The notes under the pieces were generated by a model. That model worked only from the letters and a program-made list of their open reading frames with translations, ran no database searches and was not told where the DNA came from. Positions 18,673-28,620 of a DNA stretch of 64,000 nucleotides are shown here, piece after piece. Where the stretch lies: NCBI RefSeq assembly GCF_030687295.1, contig NZ_CP117425.1:2794001-2858000 (forward strand), read 5' to 3'. Position 1 is the stretch's first letter. Every line of letters begins with the position of its first letter. The position numbers and the translations under genes are program-made. Source of the stretch: Pseudomonas beijingensis (GTDB taxonomy: Bacteria > Pseudomonadota > Gammaproteobacteria > Pseudomonadales > Pseudomonadaceae).

Positions 18673-19635
18673 ATGCACATATCGTCCGGTCGCTGGGTCT
18701 ACGGCTTGTTCCTTGCCCTGTTGACTGCCCTGCTTTGGGGAATTCTGCCGATCAAGCTCAAGCAAGTGCTGCAAGTGATGGACCCGGTCACCGTGACCTG
18801 GTTTCGCTTGCTGGTGTCCGGCGGTTTGCTGTTCATTTATTTGGCGGCGACCCGGCGCCTGCCCAGTCGCAAGGTGCTCGGCCCTCGCGGCGGCTGGCTG
18901 GTGGCGATGGCGGTGCTTGGGCTGGTGGGCAACTATGTGTTGTACCTGATGGGTCTGAACCGCTTGAGCCCCGGCACGGCGCAACTGGTGGTGCAGATGG
19001 GGCCGATCATGTTGCTGGTCGCCAGCCTGTTTGTGTTCAAGGAGCGGTTCAGCGTGGGGCAGGGCATCGGCCTGCTGGTGCTGCTGATCGGTTTCACGCT
19101 GTTTTTCAACCAGCGCCTGGGGGAGTTGCTGACGTCCCTGAGCGACTACACCGCCGGGGTGCTGATGGTGTTGCTGGCGTCGACGGTCTGGACGTTCTAT
19201 GCCTTGGGCCAGAAGCAATTGTTGACGGTGTGGAATTCGTTGCAGGTGATGATGGTGATCTACCTGTTCTGCGCGCTGCTGCTCACGCCCTGGGTGCATC
19301 CGTTGGAGGCGTTGCAACTGAGCCCGTTGCAAGGCTGGTTGTTGCTCGCTTGCTGCCTCAACACCCTGATTGCCTATGGCGCGTTTGCCGAAGCCCTGGC
19401 TCATTGGGAAGCGTCGCGGGTCAGTGCGACCCTGGCGATCACGCCGCTGGTGACCTTCGCCGCGGTGGCGATGGCGGCCTGGTGGTGGCCTGATTATGTC
19501 CATGCCGAGCAGATCAACCTGCTGGGCTATGGCGGGGCGGTGCTGGTGGTGCTGGGTTCGGCGCTGGTCGCCCTGGGGCCCTCGTTGATCGCCGGGCTCA
19601 AGGCCCGGCGCGAGCGTTTGGCGGTAGAGCGTTAA
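18673..19635 (+). CDS. EamA/DMT superfamily transporter
   Basis: A 320-residue inner-membrane protein of the drug/metabolite transporter superfamily. Ten membrane helices are suggested, in two EamA repeats of about 140 residues; the first begins GLFLALLTALLWGILPIKLK and the second TAGVLMVLLASTVWTFYALG. The early Trp-Gly-Pro pattern of EamA repeats is visible. Substrate unknown; relatives export amino acids or metabolites. Start ATG 18673; a frame in register +1 (18576-19493) is a shadow. Single gene. Confidence 0.87.
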   Translation: MHISSGRWVYGLFLALLTALLWGILPIKLKQVLQVMDPVTVTWFRLLVSGGLLFIYLAATRRLPSRKVLGPRGGWLVAMAVLGLVGNYVLYLMGLNRLSPGTAQLVVQMGPIMLLVASLFVFKERFSVGQGIGLLVLLIGFTLFFNQRLGELLTSLSDYTAGVLMVLLASTVWTFYALGQKQLLTVWNSLQVMMVIYLFCALLLTPWVHPLEALQLSPLQGWLLLACCLNTLIAYGAFAEALAHWEASRVSATLAITPLVTFAAVAMAAWWWPDYVHAEQINLLGYGGAVLVVLGSALVALGPSLIAGLKARRERLAVER

Positions 19636-19666
19636 CAACGCAGCGCGCTGCCTGACACAAAACTAT

Positions 19667-19756
19667 TGTGGGAGCGAGCTTGCTCGCGATGGCGGCCTGA
19701 CAGTCGATGAAGATGTTGAGTCGCCCGGCCCTATCGCGAGCAAGCTCGCTCCCACA
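19667..19756. repeat. REP doublet (REPIN)
   Basis: TGTGGGAGCGAGCTTGCTCG and inverted partner around a spacer of about 45 bases, in the convergent gap between the DMT gene and fumC. The spacer resembles that at 29452-29540. Confidence 0.9.
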
Positions 19757-19779
19757 TCTGATCTCCATGGGATGCAGGC

Positions 19780-21174
19780 TCAGCCCTGGCTACCCGCCTC
19801 CAGCATATTCTCCGGCCTCACCCAGGCATCGAACTCTTCATCGGTCAGGTACCCCAGCTGCAACGCCGCCTCACGCAGGGTCAGCCCTTCGCCATAGGCT
19901 TTCTTGGCGATTTCCGCCGACTTGTCGTAGCCGATGTGCGGGTTCAGCGCGGTCACCAGCATCAACCCACGCTCCAGATGCGCGGCCATCTGCTCGGCAT
20001 CCGGCTCGAGTCCGGCGATGCAGTGATGCTGGAAGTTGCTGCAGCCATCGGCCAACAGGCGAATCGATTGCAGCAGGTTGTGGATGATCACCGGTTTGAA
20101 CACGTTCAACTGCAAATGCCCCTGGCTGGCGGCAAAACCGATGGTCACGTCGTTGCCCATGACCTGGCAGGCCAGCATCGACAGGGCTTCGCATTGGGTC
20201 GGGTTGACCTTGCCGGGCATGATCGAACTGCCCGGTTCGTTGGCTGGCAATTTCACCTCGGCGAACCCGGCCCGTGGCCCGGAGCCCAGCAGGCGCAGGT
20301 CGTTGGCGATTTTCATCAGAGTCACCGCGAGGGTTTTCAGCGCGCCGGACAGGGCGGTCAGGGGCTCATGACCGGCCAACGCCGCGAACTTGTTCGGTGC
20401 GGTGACGAACGGCAGGCCGGAGAGTGCCGCCAGTTCAGCGGCAATCGCTTCGCCAAAACCATGGGGTGAATTGAGCCCGGTGCCCACCGCCGTGCCGCCC
20501 TGGGCCAGCTCGCAGACCGCCGGTAGCGCGGCGCGGATTGCCCGTTCGGCGTAATCGAGCTGGGCAATGAACGCCGACAATTCCTGGCCAAAGGTGATCG
20601 GCGTGGCATCCATCATGTGGGTACGGCCGGTCTTGACCAGTTTCATGTGGCGCGCCGCCAATTCTGCCAGCCCGCCGGACAACTCGCCGATGGCCGGCAG
20701 CAATTGCTGCTGGACGGCCTGGACGGCGGCGATGTGCATCGCGGTGGGGAAGCAGTCGTTGGAACTCTGCGAGCGGTTGACGTGGTCGTTGGGGTGCACC
20801 GGGCTCTTGCCGCCGCGGGGGTTGCCGGCCAGTTCGTTGGCGCGCCCGGCGATGACCTCGTTGACGTTCATGTTGCTCTGGGTCCCGCTGCCGGTCTGCC
20901 AGACCACCAGCGGGAACTGGTCGTCGTGCTGACCGTCGAGCACTTCGTCGGCGGCCTGTTCAATCAGGCGGGCGATGTCGGCGGGAAGATCGCCATTGCG
21001 GTCATTGACCCGCGCGGCGGCCTTCTTGATCAGTGCCAAGGCGTGCAACACCGACAGCGGCATGCGCTCGTTGCCAATGGCGAAGTTGATCATGGAGCGC
21101 TGCGTCTGGGCGCCCCAGTAGGCGTCGTCCGGGACTTCAACCTGGCCAAGGCTGTCGGTTTCGATACGGCTCAT
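19780..21174 (-). CDS. fumC: class II fumarate hydratase (FumC)
   Basis: A 464-residue iron-independent fumarase converting fumarate and malate in the TCA cycle. Signatures: [50 protein letters not shown] (catalytic His) and the fumarase/aspartase signature [15 protein letters not shown] (catalytic Ser loop). Length matches the family. Distinguished from aspartase and argininosuccinate lyase by overall pattern and length. The usual fumC-sodA neighbourhood is absent here, so this may be the second fumC copy of a Pseudomonas genome. Confidence 0.94.
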   Translation of the reverse strand: MSRIETDSLGQVEVPDDAYWGAQTQRSMINFAIGNERMPLSVLHALALIKKAAARVNDRNGDLPADIARLIEQAADEVLDGQHDDQFPLVVWQTGSGTQSNMNVNEVIAGRANELAGNPRGGKSPVHPNDHVNRSQSSNDCFPTAMHIAAVQAVQQQLLPAIGELSGGLAELAARHMKLVKTGRTHMMDATPITFGQELSAFIAQLDYAERAIRAALPAVCELAQGGTAVGTGLNSPHGFGEAIAAELAALSGLPFVTAPNKFAALAGHEPLTALSGALKTLAVTLMKIANDLRLLGSGPRAGFAEVKLPANEPGSSIMPGKVNPTQCEALSMLACQVMGNDVTIGFAASQGHLQLNVFKPVIIHNLLQSIRLLADGCSNFQHHCIAGLEPDAEQMAAHLERGLMLVTALNPHIGYDKSAEIAKKAYGEGLTLREAALQLGYLTDEEFDAWVRPENMLEAGSQG

Positions 21175-21376
21175 CGGGTCAAACTCCTGAAAGGCTGAAT
21201 GCGCAGTTTAGGCCCAGATCGGCGGCACCGGTTCCCTCAATCATCGCTCAATCCAGGAACGGTGGGTTCGGCCCGTCAATCGGACCCGACAGCCATCGGG
21301 GTTGAGGCCCGGCGTTTTTTAGGCGCAGAATGGTCGCCCTTGGGGTTCTACCTCGCCTGTAATGAAAGGAAACTCG

Positions 21377-21898
21377 ATGACCCGTCTTCGTGCCATCTGT
21401 ACCGCAGTTGCTCTGGTGTGTGCCAGCGGCCCTGTTTTCGCCGATACCGCCAGCCACAACGCCAGCGCCGAAGCGTTCCTGACCCTGGCGCACGCTGACA
21501 AACTGGGTACTCCGGTGTACATGCAAGTGCAGCAGATGTTTGCCCAGCGCTTTGAACAGACCAAGGCCCCTGCGTCGAAAAAAGCCACCCTGGAAACCTA
21601 TCAGGCCAAGGCCAATGCCGCACTGGATCAAGCCATCGGCTGGAACAAGCTCAAGCCGGACATGGTCAAGCTCTACACCAGCAACTTCAACGAGTCGGAG
21701 CTCAAGGACCTGGTCGCTTTCTACCAATCGCCATTGGGCAAGAAAGTCCTGGAAAAAATGCCGCAGCTGACCCAGCAATCGGCCCAACTGACCCAGGCCA
21801 AGCTTGAAAGCGCGGTGCCGGTGGTCAACAAGCTGCTGGCGGACATGACGGCCGAGCTCGAGCCAAAAGCCGCTGCCCCAGCCAAGAAAAAGCCGTAA
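21377..21898 (+). CDS. secreted DUF2059 domain protein
   Basis: A 173-residue exported protein of unknown function. A signal peptide (TRLRAICTAVALVCASGPVFA) is followed by the DUF2059 core: YTSNFNESELKDLVAFYQSP with LGKKVLEKMPQL, a helical motif typical of the family, and an Ala/Lys/Pro-rich tail. ATG 21377 has GAAAGGAA 8 bases upstream; the earlier ATG 21362 would put this ribosome site inside the gene. The bolA-like gene follows after 12 bases, probably as one operon. Confidence 0.87.
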   Translation: MTRLRAICTAVALVCASGPVFADTASHNASAEAFLTLAHADKLGTPVYMQVQQMFAQRFEQTKAPASKKATLETYQAKANAALDQAIGWNKLKPDMVKLYTSNFNESELKDLVAFYQSPLGKKVLEKMPQLTQQSAQLTQAKLESAVPVVNKLLADMTAELEPKAAAPAKKKP

Positions 21899-21910
21899 GC
21901 GGAGCCCGGT

Positions 21911-22210
21911 ATGAGCATGCAACAACGCATCGAATCAACGCTTGGGCTGTTGCAGCCCGAGCACTTGCAAGTGCTGGATGAAAGCCACATGCACAGCCGT
22001 GGCCTGCAGACCCACTTCAAGGCCGTGGTGGTCAGCCAGCAGTTCGAAGGGCTCAATCGCGTCAAGCGTCACCAGAAGGTCTATGGCACGCTGGGCGAGC
22101 TGATGGGCGAATTTCATGCGTTGGCGCTGCACACCTATACGCCCGCAGAGTGGGCGCAGATCGACGCGGCCCCGGCTTCGCCGACCTGTGCCGGTGGTAG
22201 CAAGCACTGA
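21911..22210 (+). CDS. BolA family protein
   Basis: A 99-residue BolA-like protein. It shows the class II KH-like core: [41 protein letters not shown], including the invariant RVKRHQ helix and the His residues that co-ligate a [2Fe-2S] cluster with monothiol glutaredoxins. It is expected to act in iron-sulfur cluster trafficking or stress-linked regulation. It follows the DUF2059 gene by 12 bases and is closed by a strong terminator at 22451. Which BolA paralogue it is cannot be fixed from sequence alone. Confidence 0.9.
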   Translation: MSMQQRIESTLGLLQPEHLQVLDESHMHSRGLQTHFKAVVVSQQFEGLNRVKRHQKVYGTLGELMGEFHALALHTYTPAEWAQIDAAPASPTCAGGSKH

Positions 22211-22242
22211 GCGGGCTGCTGTGGATGGCAAAACCTTGAGTC

Positions 22243-22378
22243 TGTGGGAGCGGCTGCTATGGGAGCAAAGCTGCTATGGGGGCCAGGCGCTGTGGGAGCA
22301 AAGCTTGCTCGCGATGCAGACACCTCGGTTTCTGAGAGACCGCGTCAACTTTATCGCGGGCAAGCCTTGCTCCCACAG
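22243..22378. repeat. REP doublet with additional degenerate half-arms
   Basis: A complete doublet at 22291-22377 (TGTGGGAGCAAAGCTTGCTC and inverted GGGCAAGCCTTGCTCCCACA) preceded by two partial arms (TGTGGGAGCGGCTGCTATGG, GGGAGCAAAGCTGCTATGGG) that look like decayed or partly copied elements. Confidence 0.85.
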
Positions 22379-22450
22379 AGTGATCCTCACAGTACTGTGG
22401 CCCACAGCAATCGCTGTCTGCAACCCCCCTGTTTTTTGTTAGAATCCGCA

Positions 22451-22479
22451 ACGCGCCGCTCACCCGGCGCGTTTTTTTT
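22451..22479 (+). terminator. rho-independent terminator before trhO
   Basis: Perfect 8-base stem ACGCGCCG / CGGCGCGT with a 6-base loop and T8 run. It ends the DUF2059-bolA transcript. Confidence 0.9.
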
Positions 22480-22526
22480 CGCATCCGGTTCACCCTTTGC
22501 GAGGGTAGCCACCTGGAGAAACACCC

Positions 22527-23468
22527 ATGACACAACCCATTGTCGTGGCGGCACTGTATAAGTTCGTCACCCTGGAAGATTACGTCGAGCTGCGTGAGCC
22601 CCTGCTCAAGGCCATGCTCGACAACGGCATCAAAGGCACGTTGCTGATCGCCGAAGAAGGCATCAACGGCACGGTTTCCGGCACCCGCGAAGGCATCGAC
22701 GGCCTGCTGGCCTGGCTCAAGAACGATCCGCGCATGATCGACATCGACCATAAAGAGTCGTATTGCGATGAGCAGCCGTTCTACCGCACCAAGGTCAAGC
22801 TCAAGAAAGAAATCGTCACCCTCGGCGTCGAAGGCGTGGACCCGAACAAGCAAGTCGGTACCTACGTCGAGCCGCAGGACTGGAACGCACTGATCAGTGA
22901 CCCGGAAGTGCTGTTGATCGACACTCGCAACGATTACGAAGTGTCCATCGGCACCTTCGAAGGCGCCATCGACCCCAAGACCACCAGCTTTCGCGAGTTC
23001 CCCGAGTACATCAAGGCCCACTTCGACCCGGCCAAACACAAGAAAGTCGCGATGTTCTGCACCGGTGGCATTCGCTGTGAAAAAGCCTCCAGCTACATGC
23101 TCGGCCAGGGTTTCGACGAGGTCTATCACCTCAAGGGCGGCATCCTGAAATACCTCGAAGAGGTGCCTCAGGAAGAAACCAAGTGGCGCGGCGACTGCTT
23201 CGTGTTCGATAACCGCGTGACCGTTCGCCACGACCTCACCGAAGGGGACTACGATCAATGTCATGCTTGTCGTACCCCGGTGAGCGTAGAAGACCGCGCT
23301 TCGGAGCACTACGTGCCTGGCATCAGTTGCCCGCATTGCTGGGATAAGCTGAGCGAGAAAACCCGGCGCAGCGCCATCGACCGGCAGAAGCAGATCGAGT
23401 TGGCCAAGGCGCGCAACATGCCGCACCCGATCGGCTACAACTACAAGCAGACATCTTCCGAGGCTTGA
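22527..23468 (+). CDS. trhO: TrhO (YceA-like) tRNA uridine(34) hydroxylase, rhodanese family
   Basis: A 313-residue protein that hydroxylates U34 of certain tRNAs in the prephenate-independent route to ho5U. The N-terminal ferredoxin-like part ([28 protein letters not shown]) precedes a rhodanese domain ([18 protein letters not shown]) with the active loop [17 protein letters not shown] (Cys near residue 177). The C-terminal Cys-rich segment ([16 protein letters not shown]) may bind metal. Length and order match the family. ATG 22527 follows a GGAGAAAC ribosome site. Three bases separate it from the DsbA-like gene, suggesting one transcript. Confidence 0.93.
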   Translation: MTQPIVVAALYKFVTLEDYVELREPLLKAMLDNGIKGTLLIAEEGINGTVSGTREGIDGLLAWLKNDPRMIDIDHKESYCDEQPFYRTKVKLKKEIVTLGVEGVDPNKQVGTYVEPQDWNALISDPEVLLIDTRNDYEVSIGTFEGAIDPKTTSFREFPEYIKAHFDPAKHKKVAMFCTGGIRCEKASSYMLGQGFDEVYHLKGGILKYLEEVPQEETKWRGDCFVFDNRVTVRHDLTEGDYDQCHACRTPVSVEDRASEHYVPGISCPHCWDKLSEKTRRSAIDRQKQIELAKARNMPHPIGYNYKQTSSEA

Positions 23469-23471
23469 ACC

Positions 23472-24107
23472 ATGACGCCACGCCTGCTCTATGTGATGGA
23501 CCCGATGTGTTCGTGGTGCTGGGGCTTTGCGCCGGTGGCCGAGGCATTGGTCGAGCAGGCTCAGGCCGCGGGGGTGGAGTTGCACCTGGTGGTGGGTGGT
23601 TTGCGCACCGGCAGCGGTTCGGCGCTGGAGCCGACCACCCGGCGCTACATTCTTGAGCACTGGCAGGCCGTGACCCAGGCCACCGGCCAGCCCTTCAAGC
23701 TGGAAGGCGCGTTGCCGGACGGTTTCGTCTACGACACCGAGCCTGCCTGCCGGGCATTGGTGACGGCTCGCAGCCTGGCCCCGGACCTGGCCTGGAAGCT
23801 GGTGAAACTGATCCAACAGGCCTTTTATGTGCAAGGTCGCGACGTCACCCACGCCAGCGTCCTGGTGGAACTGGCCGAACAGGCCGGGCTGCCCCGCATC
23901 GAGTTCGCCGCAGCCTTCGACCGCGCCGACCAACATGCGGCCACTGCGGCGGATTTCACCTGGGTACAGGACTTGGGCATTGCCGGGTTCCCCACGCTGT
24001 TGGCCGAGCGTGATGGCCAGTTGGCCTTGCTGACCAACGGCTACCAGCCCCTGAGCCAGTTGTCGCCGTTGCTTGGCCGCTGGCTGGAGCGCGCGGCCTG
24101 TGCCTGA
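23472..24107 (+). CDS. DsbA/FrnE-family thioredoxin-fold protein
   Basis: A 211-residue cytoplasmic protein (no signal peptide) with a thioredoxin-like active site MDPMCSWCWGFAPV (CSWC near residues 12-15) and a helical insertion, the pattern of DsbA-family proteins of the FrnE/COG3531 kind. Its cis-Pro loop is IAGFPTLLAERDG. It is expected to act as a disulfide oxidoreductase or isomerase; the partner is unknown. It lies between trhO and an ABC transporter gene that overlaps its last codons. Confidence 0.85.
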   Translation: MTPRLLYVMDPMCSWCWGFAPVAEALVEQAQAAGVELHLVVGGLRTGSGSALEPTTRRYILEHWQAVTQATGQPFKLEGALPDGFVYDTEPACRALVTARSLAPDLAWKLVKLIQQAFYVQGRDVTHASVLVELAEQAGLPRIEFAAAFDRADQHAATAADFTWVQDLGIAGFPTLLAERDGQLALLTNGYQPLSQLSPLLGRWLERAACA

Positions 24108-25926
24108 GCGGCCGCCAGACCCATCGGCCTCGCGGCGCATTGATCGGTTGAGCTGGGCGGAAATCCGTCGCCTGGCCCTCAAGCATAAAAAAGCCCTGTG
24201 GATCGCCAACGGCGTGGCTGTGCTGGCGACGCTGTGCAGCGTGCCGATTCCGTTGCTGTTGCCATTGCTGGTGGACGAAGTCCTGCTGGGCCACGGCGAT
24301 GCTGCCCTGAAAGTCATGAACCATGCCTTGCCAACGGCGTGGCAGAGCGCAGCCGGCTATATCGGGCTGATGTTGCTGGCGACTCTGACCCTGCGCTGTG
24401 GCGCCTTGCTGTTCAACGTAGTGCAGGCGCGGTTGTTCGCCAGGTTGGCCAAGGACATTGTCTATCGCATTCGCATCCGCTTGATCGAACGCCTCAAGCG
24501 AATCTCCCTGGGCGAGTACGAAAGCCTGGGCAGCGGCACCGTGGCGGCCCACCTGGTCACTGACCTGGACACCCTCGACAAATTCATCGGCGAGACCCTC
24601 AGCCGTTTCCTGGTGGCAATGCTGACTCTGGTGGGCACTGCCGGGATTCTGGTGTGGATGCATTGGGAATTGGCGTTGCTGATCCTGCTGTTCAACCCGC
24701 TGGTGATCTACGCCACGGTACAACTGGGCAAGCGGGTCAAACACCTGAAGAAACTGGAGAACGACAGCACCTCGCGCTTCACCCAGGCCTTGACCGAAAC
24801 CCTGGATGCCATCCAGGAAGTGCGCGCCGGCAACCGCCAGGGTTATTTCCTTGGCCGCTTGGGGATGCGTGCCAAGGAGGTCCGCGATTACGCCGTGAAT
24901 TCACAGTGGAAAACCGACGCGTCGAACCGCGCCAGTGGTTTGCTGTTCCAGTTCGGCATCGATATTTTTCGCGCGGCGGCCATGCTCACCGTGGTGTTTT
25001 CCGACCTGTCCATCGGCCAGATGCTGGCGGTGTTCAGCTACCTCTGGTTCATGATCGGTCCGGTCGAGCAACTGTTGAACCTGCAGTACGCCTATTACGC
25101 TGCCGGCGGGGCCTTGAACCGGATCAATGAACTGCTGGCCCGGGCTGACGAGCCTCAATACACGGGCGTCGTCGATCCGTTCAAGGGCCGTGACACCGTG
25201 GGCATCGAGATCCAGGGGTTGAGTTTCGGTTACGGCGAGGAACTGGTGCTCGACCAGTTGAACCTGTCCATCTCGCCGGGCGAGAAAGTCGCTATCGTCG
25301 GGGCCAGTGGCGGCGGCAAGAGCACCTTGGTGCAGTTGTTACTGGGGCTGTACACGCCGCAGTCGGGCAGCATTCGTTTCGGTGGCGCCACGCAGCAGGA
25401 GATTGGCCTGGAAATCATCCGGGAAAATGTGGCAGTGGTGTTACAACATCCGGCGCTGTTCAACGACACGGTACGGGCCAACCTCGCCATGGGCCGTGAG
25501 TGCAGCGACGACGACTGCTGGCGGGCATTGGAAATCGCCCAGCTCGACGCCACGGTACGGGCGTTGCCCCAGGGCCTGGAAAGCGTAGTTGGGCGTTCCG
25601 GGGTGCGTTTGTCCGGCGGGCAGCGCCAACGGCTGGCCATCGCCCGCATGGTATTGGCCAACCCACGGGTGGTGATTCTCGACGAAGCCACCTCGGCCCT
25701 GGACGCGGCCACCGAGTACAACCTTCACCAGGCCCTGGCGCGTTTTTTGAGTGCGCGGACCACTTTGATCATCGCCCACCGGCTCTCGGCGGTGAAGCAG
25801 GCCGATCGGGTATTGGTGTTCGACGGTGGGCAAATCGCCGAAGACGGCGACCATTTGCAGTTGATTGCCGAGGGGGGCCTGTACGCTCGTCTCTACGGTC
25901 ATTTGCAACAGATACAGCAGCCTTGA
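24100..25926 (+). CDS. ABC exporter, fused permease and ATPase
   Basis: A 608-residue half-transporter. The N-terminal exporter-type membrane domain has about six helices (ALWIANGVAVLATLCSVPIP; LLALILLFNP-type segments; IFRAAAMLTVVFSDL). The ATPase domain has Walker A VGASGGGKSTL, signature LSGGQRQRLAIARM, Walker B VVILDEATSALD and H-loop IIAHRLSAV. Probably works as a homodimer exporting a lipid, drug or peptide; substrate unknown. GTG 24100 was chosen because it overlaps the preceding stop (coupling); the earlier ATG at 24073 lies deep in the upstream gene. Confidence 0.9.
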   Translation: MPERPPDPSASRRIDRLSWAEIRRLALKHKKALWIANGVAVLATLCSVPIPLLLPLLVDEVLLGHGDAALKVMNHALPTAWQSAAGYIGLMLLATLTLRCGALLFNVVQARLFARLAKDIVYRIRIRLIERLKRISLGEYESLGSGTVAAHLVTDLDTLDKFIGETLSRFLVAMLTLVGTAGILVWMHWELALLILLFNPLVIYATVQLGKRVKHLKKLENDSTSRFTQALTETLDAIQEVRAGNRQGYFLGRLGMRAKEVRDYAVNSQWKTDASNRASGLLFQFGIDIFRAAAMLTVVFSDLSIGQMLAVFSYLWFMIGPVEQLLNLQYAYYAAGGALNRINELLARADEPQYTGVVDPFKGRDTVGIEIQGLSFGYGEELVLDQLNLSISPGEKVAIVGASGGGKSTLVQLLLGLYTPQSGSIRFGGATQQEIGLEIIRENVAVVLQHPALFNDTVRANLAMGRECSDDDCWRALEIAQLDATVRALPQGLESVVGRSGVRLSGGQRQRLAIARMVLANPRVVILDEATSALDAATEYNLHQALARFLSARTTLIIAHRLSAVKQADRVLVFDGGQIAEDGDHLQLIAEGGLYARLYGHLQQIQQP

Positions 25927-26116
25927 GTTTCCCGCGGTTTTCTGTGTTTAGTATCGGAAAAAAAGCAGGCAAACCCGCCGATTTTTCCAAATTCCACGCA
26001 AAGTCTGTCGATCTGTTCATCCATTCATTCGAAGGGTCGAAAACTAGCCTAGGCTGTTGAGTCAGGAGCGGAATTCTGGCGGGTGTTCGTCCGGCAATAC
26101 CTGTGCAAGGGACCTC

Positions 26117-28576
26117 ATGAAGCAAAAGCAGACTCTCGGAACACCACGGCTGCTGGGCATCGTCTGGCCCTTTATTGCCGTTGTGCTATTTCAGGCATTG
26201 CTGGGCGGCGTCAGCCTTTACGTGCTGTCCGCGGTTCGCGGCTATGTGGCGGGGGAGAGTCTCTGGTCCAAGGGCCAGAAAGACGCCATCTATTACCTCA
26301 ACCTCTACGCCGACAGCCGCGACGAAGCGATTTTCCGCAAATTTCAGCAAGCCATCGCCGTTCCCGAGGGCGGCCACGAACTGCGGGTGGCGCTGGACCG
26401 TGAACCGCCGGACCTGGAAGCGGCACGGGCCGGTATCCTCAAGGGCGGCAATCACCCGGACGATGTGTCCAGCCTGATCTGGCTTTATCTGAACTTTCGT
26501 CACTTCAGTTACCTGGAAGAGGCCATCGATCTCTGGACGGTGGGCGACGGCTATCTGATCGAACTGAATAACGTCGCCCGGCAGATGCACGGCAGCATTA
26601 GCGCAGGCCAGGCATCGGAGCTGGATATCCGCGGCTGGAAGGCCCAGATCTTTGCGATCAACGATTCCGTGACGCCAGCTGCCAAGGCATTCAGTGACGC
26701 ATTGGGCGAGGGCTCGCGTTTCATCCTTCGGCTTTTGCTGGTGACCAACTTCGCCACGGCCTTGGGATTGATCGTCCTGGCGCTGTTGCGGACCCATAAG
26801 CTGCTGACCCAGCGACAGGTGTTCGCCAATGCGCTGCAGGTGGAGAAAGAGCGGGCGCAAATCACCCTGCAATCCATCGGCGATGGGGTAATCACCACCG
26901 ACGTGGAGGGGGCCATCGCCTACATGAACCCCGCCGCCGAAGCGATGACCCATTGGAAGGCCGACCACGCCACGGGCTTACCCTTGGCCGCGCTGTTCAA
27001 TTTGCTCGATGACAACGCCCAGGCCGAGGGCCTGACCCTGATCGAGCACATTCTCAGCGGTCGGCTCAGTGGCGCCAGCGAACATTCGAAACTGATCCAG
27101 CGCCTGGATGGCAGCACCGTCTCGGTCACCCTGGTGGGCGCGCCGATCCGCCATGCTGGCAAAGTCAGCGGTGCCGTGCTGGTGCTGCATGACATGACCC
27201 AGGAGCGGCAATACATCGCCAACCTGTCGTGGCAGGCCACCCATGACGCCCTGACCGGCCTGGCCAACCGCCGGGAATTTGAATATCGCCTCGAGCAGGC
27301 CTTGCACAACCTCACTCGTCAGGTCGGGCGCCATGCCTTGATGTTTCTCGACCTGGACCAGTTCAAGCTGGTCAACGATACCTGCGGCCATGCGGCGGGT
27401 GACGAATTGTTGCGGCACATTTGCGCCTTGCTGCAATCGGGGCTGCGGGAAAATGACACCTTGGCCCGACTGGGCGGCGATGAGTTTGGGATCCTGCTGG
27501 AGAACTGCTCGCCGGAGGCGGCGGAAAAGATCGCCGAAGGGCTGCGCCAGACCGTGCAGAACCTGCACTTTGTCTGGAAGGGCCGGCCGTTCGTGACCAC
27601 CGTGAGCATCGGCCTGGTGCATATCGCCCAGACCCCGACGACCCTGGAGGCGTCCCTGCGGGCCGCCGACATGGCCTGTTATATGGCCAAGGAAAAGGGG
27701 CGCAACCGGGTCCAGGTCTATCATGCCGACGACTCGGAGTTATCCCTGCGTTTTGGTGAGATGGCCTGGGTGCAGCGCTTGCACATGGCCCTGGAGGAAA
27801 ATCGCTTCTGTCTGTATGCCCAGGAAATCGCCGCGCTGGGCCCGGGCGATCATGGTGGCGGACACATTGAAATCCTGTTGCGCCTGCATGACGAAGCCGG
27901 GCGGATGATCCTGCCGGACAGCTTCATTCCCGCGGCGGAACGCTACGGCCTGATGACCTCCCTGGACCGTTGGGTGGTGGAAAATGTCTTCAAGATCATC
28001 CGCCAATGCCTGAATGAATCGCGACAGGGACCCATGGCGATGTGTGCGATTAATCTGTCAGGCACAACTATAGGAGATCAGGCGTTCCTCGACTTCCTGC
28101 GTAAACAGTTCGCCGCCTACTCGATTCCGCCGGAAATGATTTGTTTTGAAATTACAGAGACCAGCGCTATTTCGAATTTGGGCAGTGCGATCCGCTTTAT
28201 CAATGAACTCAAGAGCTTGGGATGTTATTTTTCGCTGGATGACTTTTGCGCCGGAATGTCTTCATTCGCTTACCTGAAACATTTACCTGTAGACTTCCTG
28301 AAGATCGACGGGAGTTTCGTAAAGGATATGCTGGACGACCCGATTAACCGTGCAATGGTCGAAGTGATCAATCACATCGGTCACGTCATGGGTAAGCGCA
28401 CGATTGCCGAGTTTGTAGAAACTGCCCAGATCGAGCAGGCATTGCTGGAGATAGGGGTGGACTACGCTCAAGGGTATGTGATCGAACGCCCGCAATTGTT
28501 TACCTGCGACACGTTGCAATGTCGGCCGGCCAGGCCCCAGCCGTTGTTATTCAAGGCCCCCGGCACGTTCCGCTGA
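26117..28576 (+). CDS. membrane GGDEF-EAL c-di-GMP enzyme with PAS domain
   Basis: An 819-residue bifunctional-type protein. Two membrane helices (about residues 13-37 and 200-222) flank a periplasmic sensor region of unknown fold. A PAS domain (ITLQSIGDGVITTDVEGAIAYMNPA) comes next. The GGDEF domain has an intact RLGGDEF motif near residue 452 and an upstream RxxD inhibitory site (REND). The EAL domain from about residue 560 carries EIL in place of EAL (IEILLRL), with EITETSAI, LDDFCAGMSSF and LKIDGSFV; most metal ligands look present. It can probably make c-di-GMP and may also degrade it. The start ATG 26117 gives a normal basic N-terminus; the frame is open from 26057. Confidence 0.88.
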   Translation: MKQKQTLGTPRLLGIVWPFIAVVLFQALLGGVSLYVLSAVRGYVAGESLWSKGQKDAIYYLNLYADSRDEAIFRKFQQAIAVPEGGHELRVALDREPPDLEAARAGILKGGNHPDDVSSLIWLYLNFRHFSYLEEAIDLWTVGDGYLIELNNVARQMHGSISAGQASELDIRGWKAQIFAINDSVTPAAKAFSDALGEGSRFILRLLLVTNFATALGLIVLALLRTHKLLTQRQVFANALQVEKERAQITLQSIGDGVITTDVEGAIAYMNPAAEAMTHWKADHATGLPLAALFNLLDDNAQAEGLTLIEHILSGRLSGASEHSKLIQRLDGSTVSVTLVGAPIRHAGKVSGAVLVLHDMTQERQYIANLSWQATHDALTGLANRREFEYRLEQALHNLTRQVGRHALMFLDLDQFKLVNDTCGHAAGDELLRHICALLQSGLRENDTLARLGGDEFGILLENCSPEAAEKIAEGLRQTVQNLHFVWKGRPFVTTVSIGLVHIAQTPTTLEASLRAADMACYMAKEKGRNRVQVYHADDSELSLRFGEMAWVQRLHMALEENRFCLYAQEIAALGPGDHGGGHIEILLRLHDEAGRMILPDSFIPAAERYGLMTSLDRWVVENVFKIIRQCLNESRQGPMAMCAINLSGTTIGDQAFLDFLRKQFAAYSIPPEMICFEITETSAISNLGSAIRFINELKSLGCYFSLDDFCAGMSSFAYLKHLPVDFLKIDGSFVKDMLDDPINRAMVEVINHIGHVMGKRTIAEFVETAQIEQALLEIGVDYAQGYVIERPQLFTCDTLQCRPARPQPLLFKAPGTFR

Positions 28577-28620
28577 ACTCTTGTTGATCCGAAAAAATCA
28601 CAATCAAAAGGAGCCCGACA

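Noticed and set aside
18576..19493. 305-codon frame overlapping the DMT transporter
   Set aside because: Out of register with a clear ten-helix transporter; its Gly/Val-rich product matches nothing.
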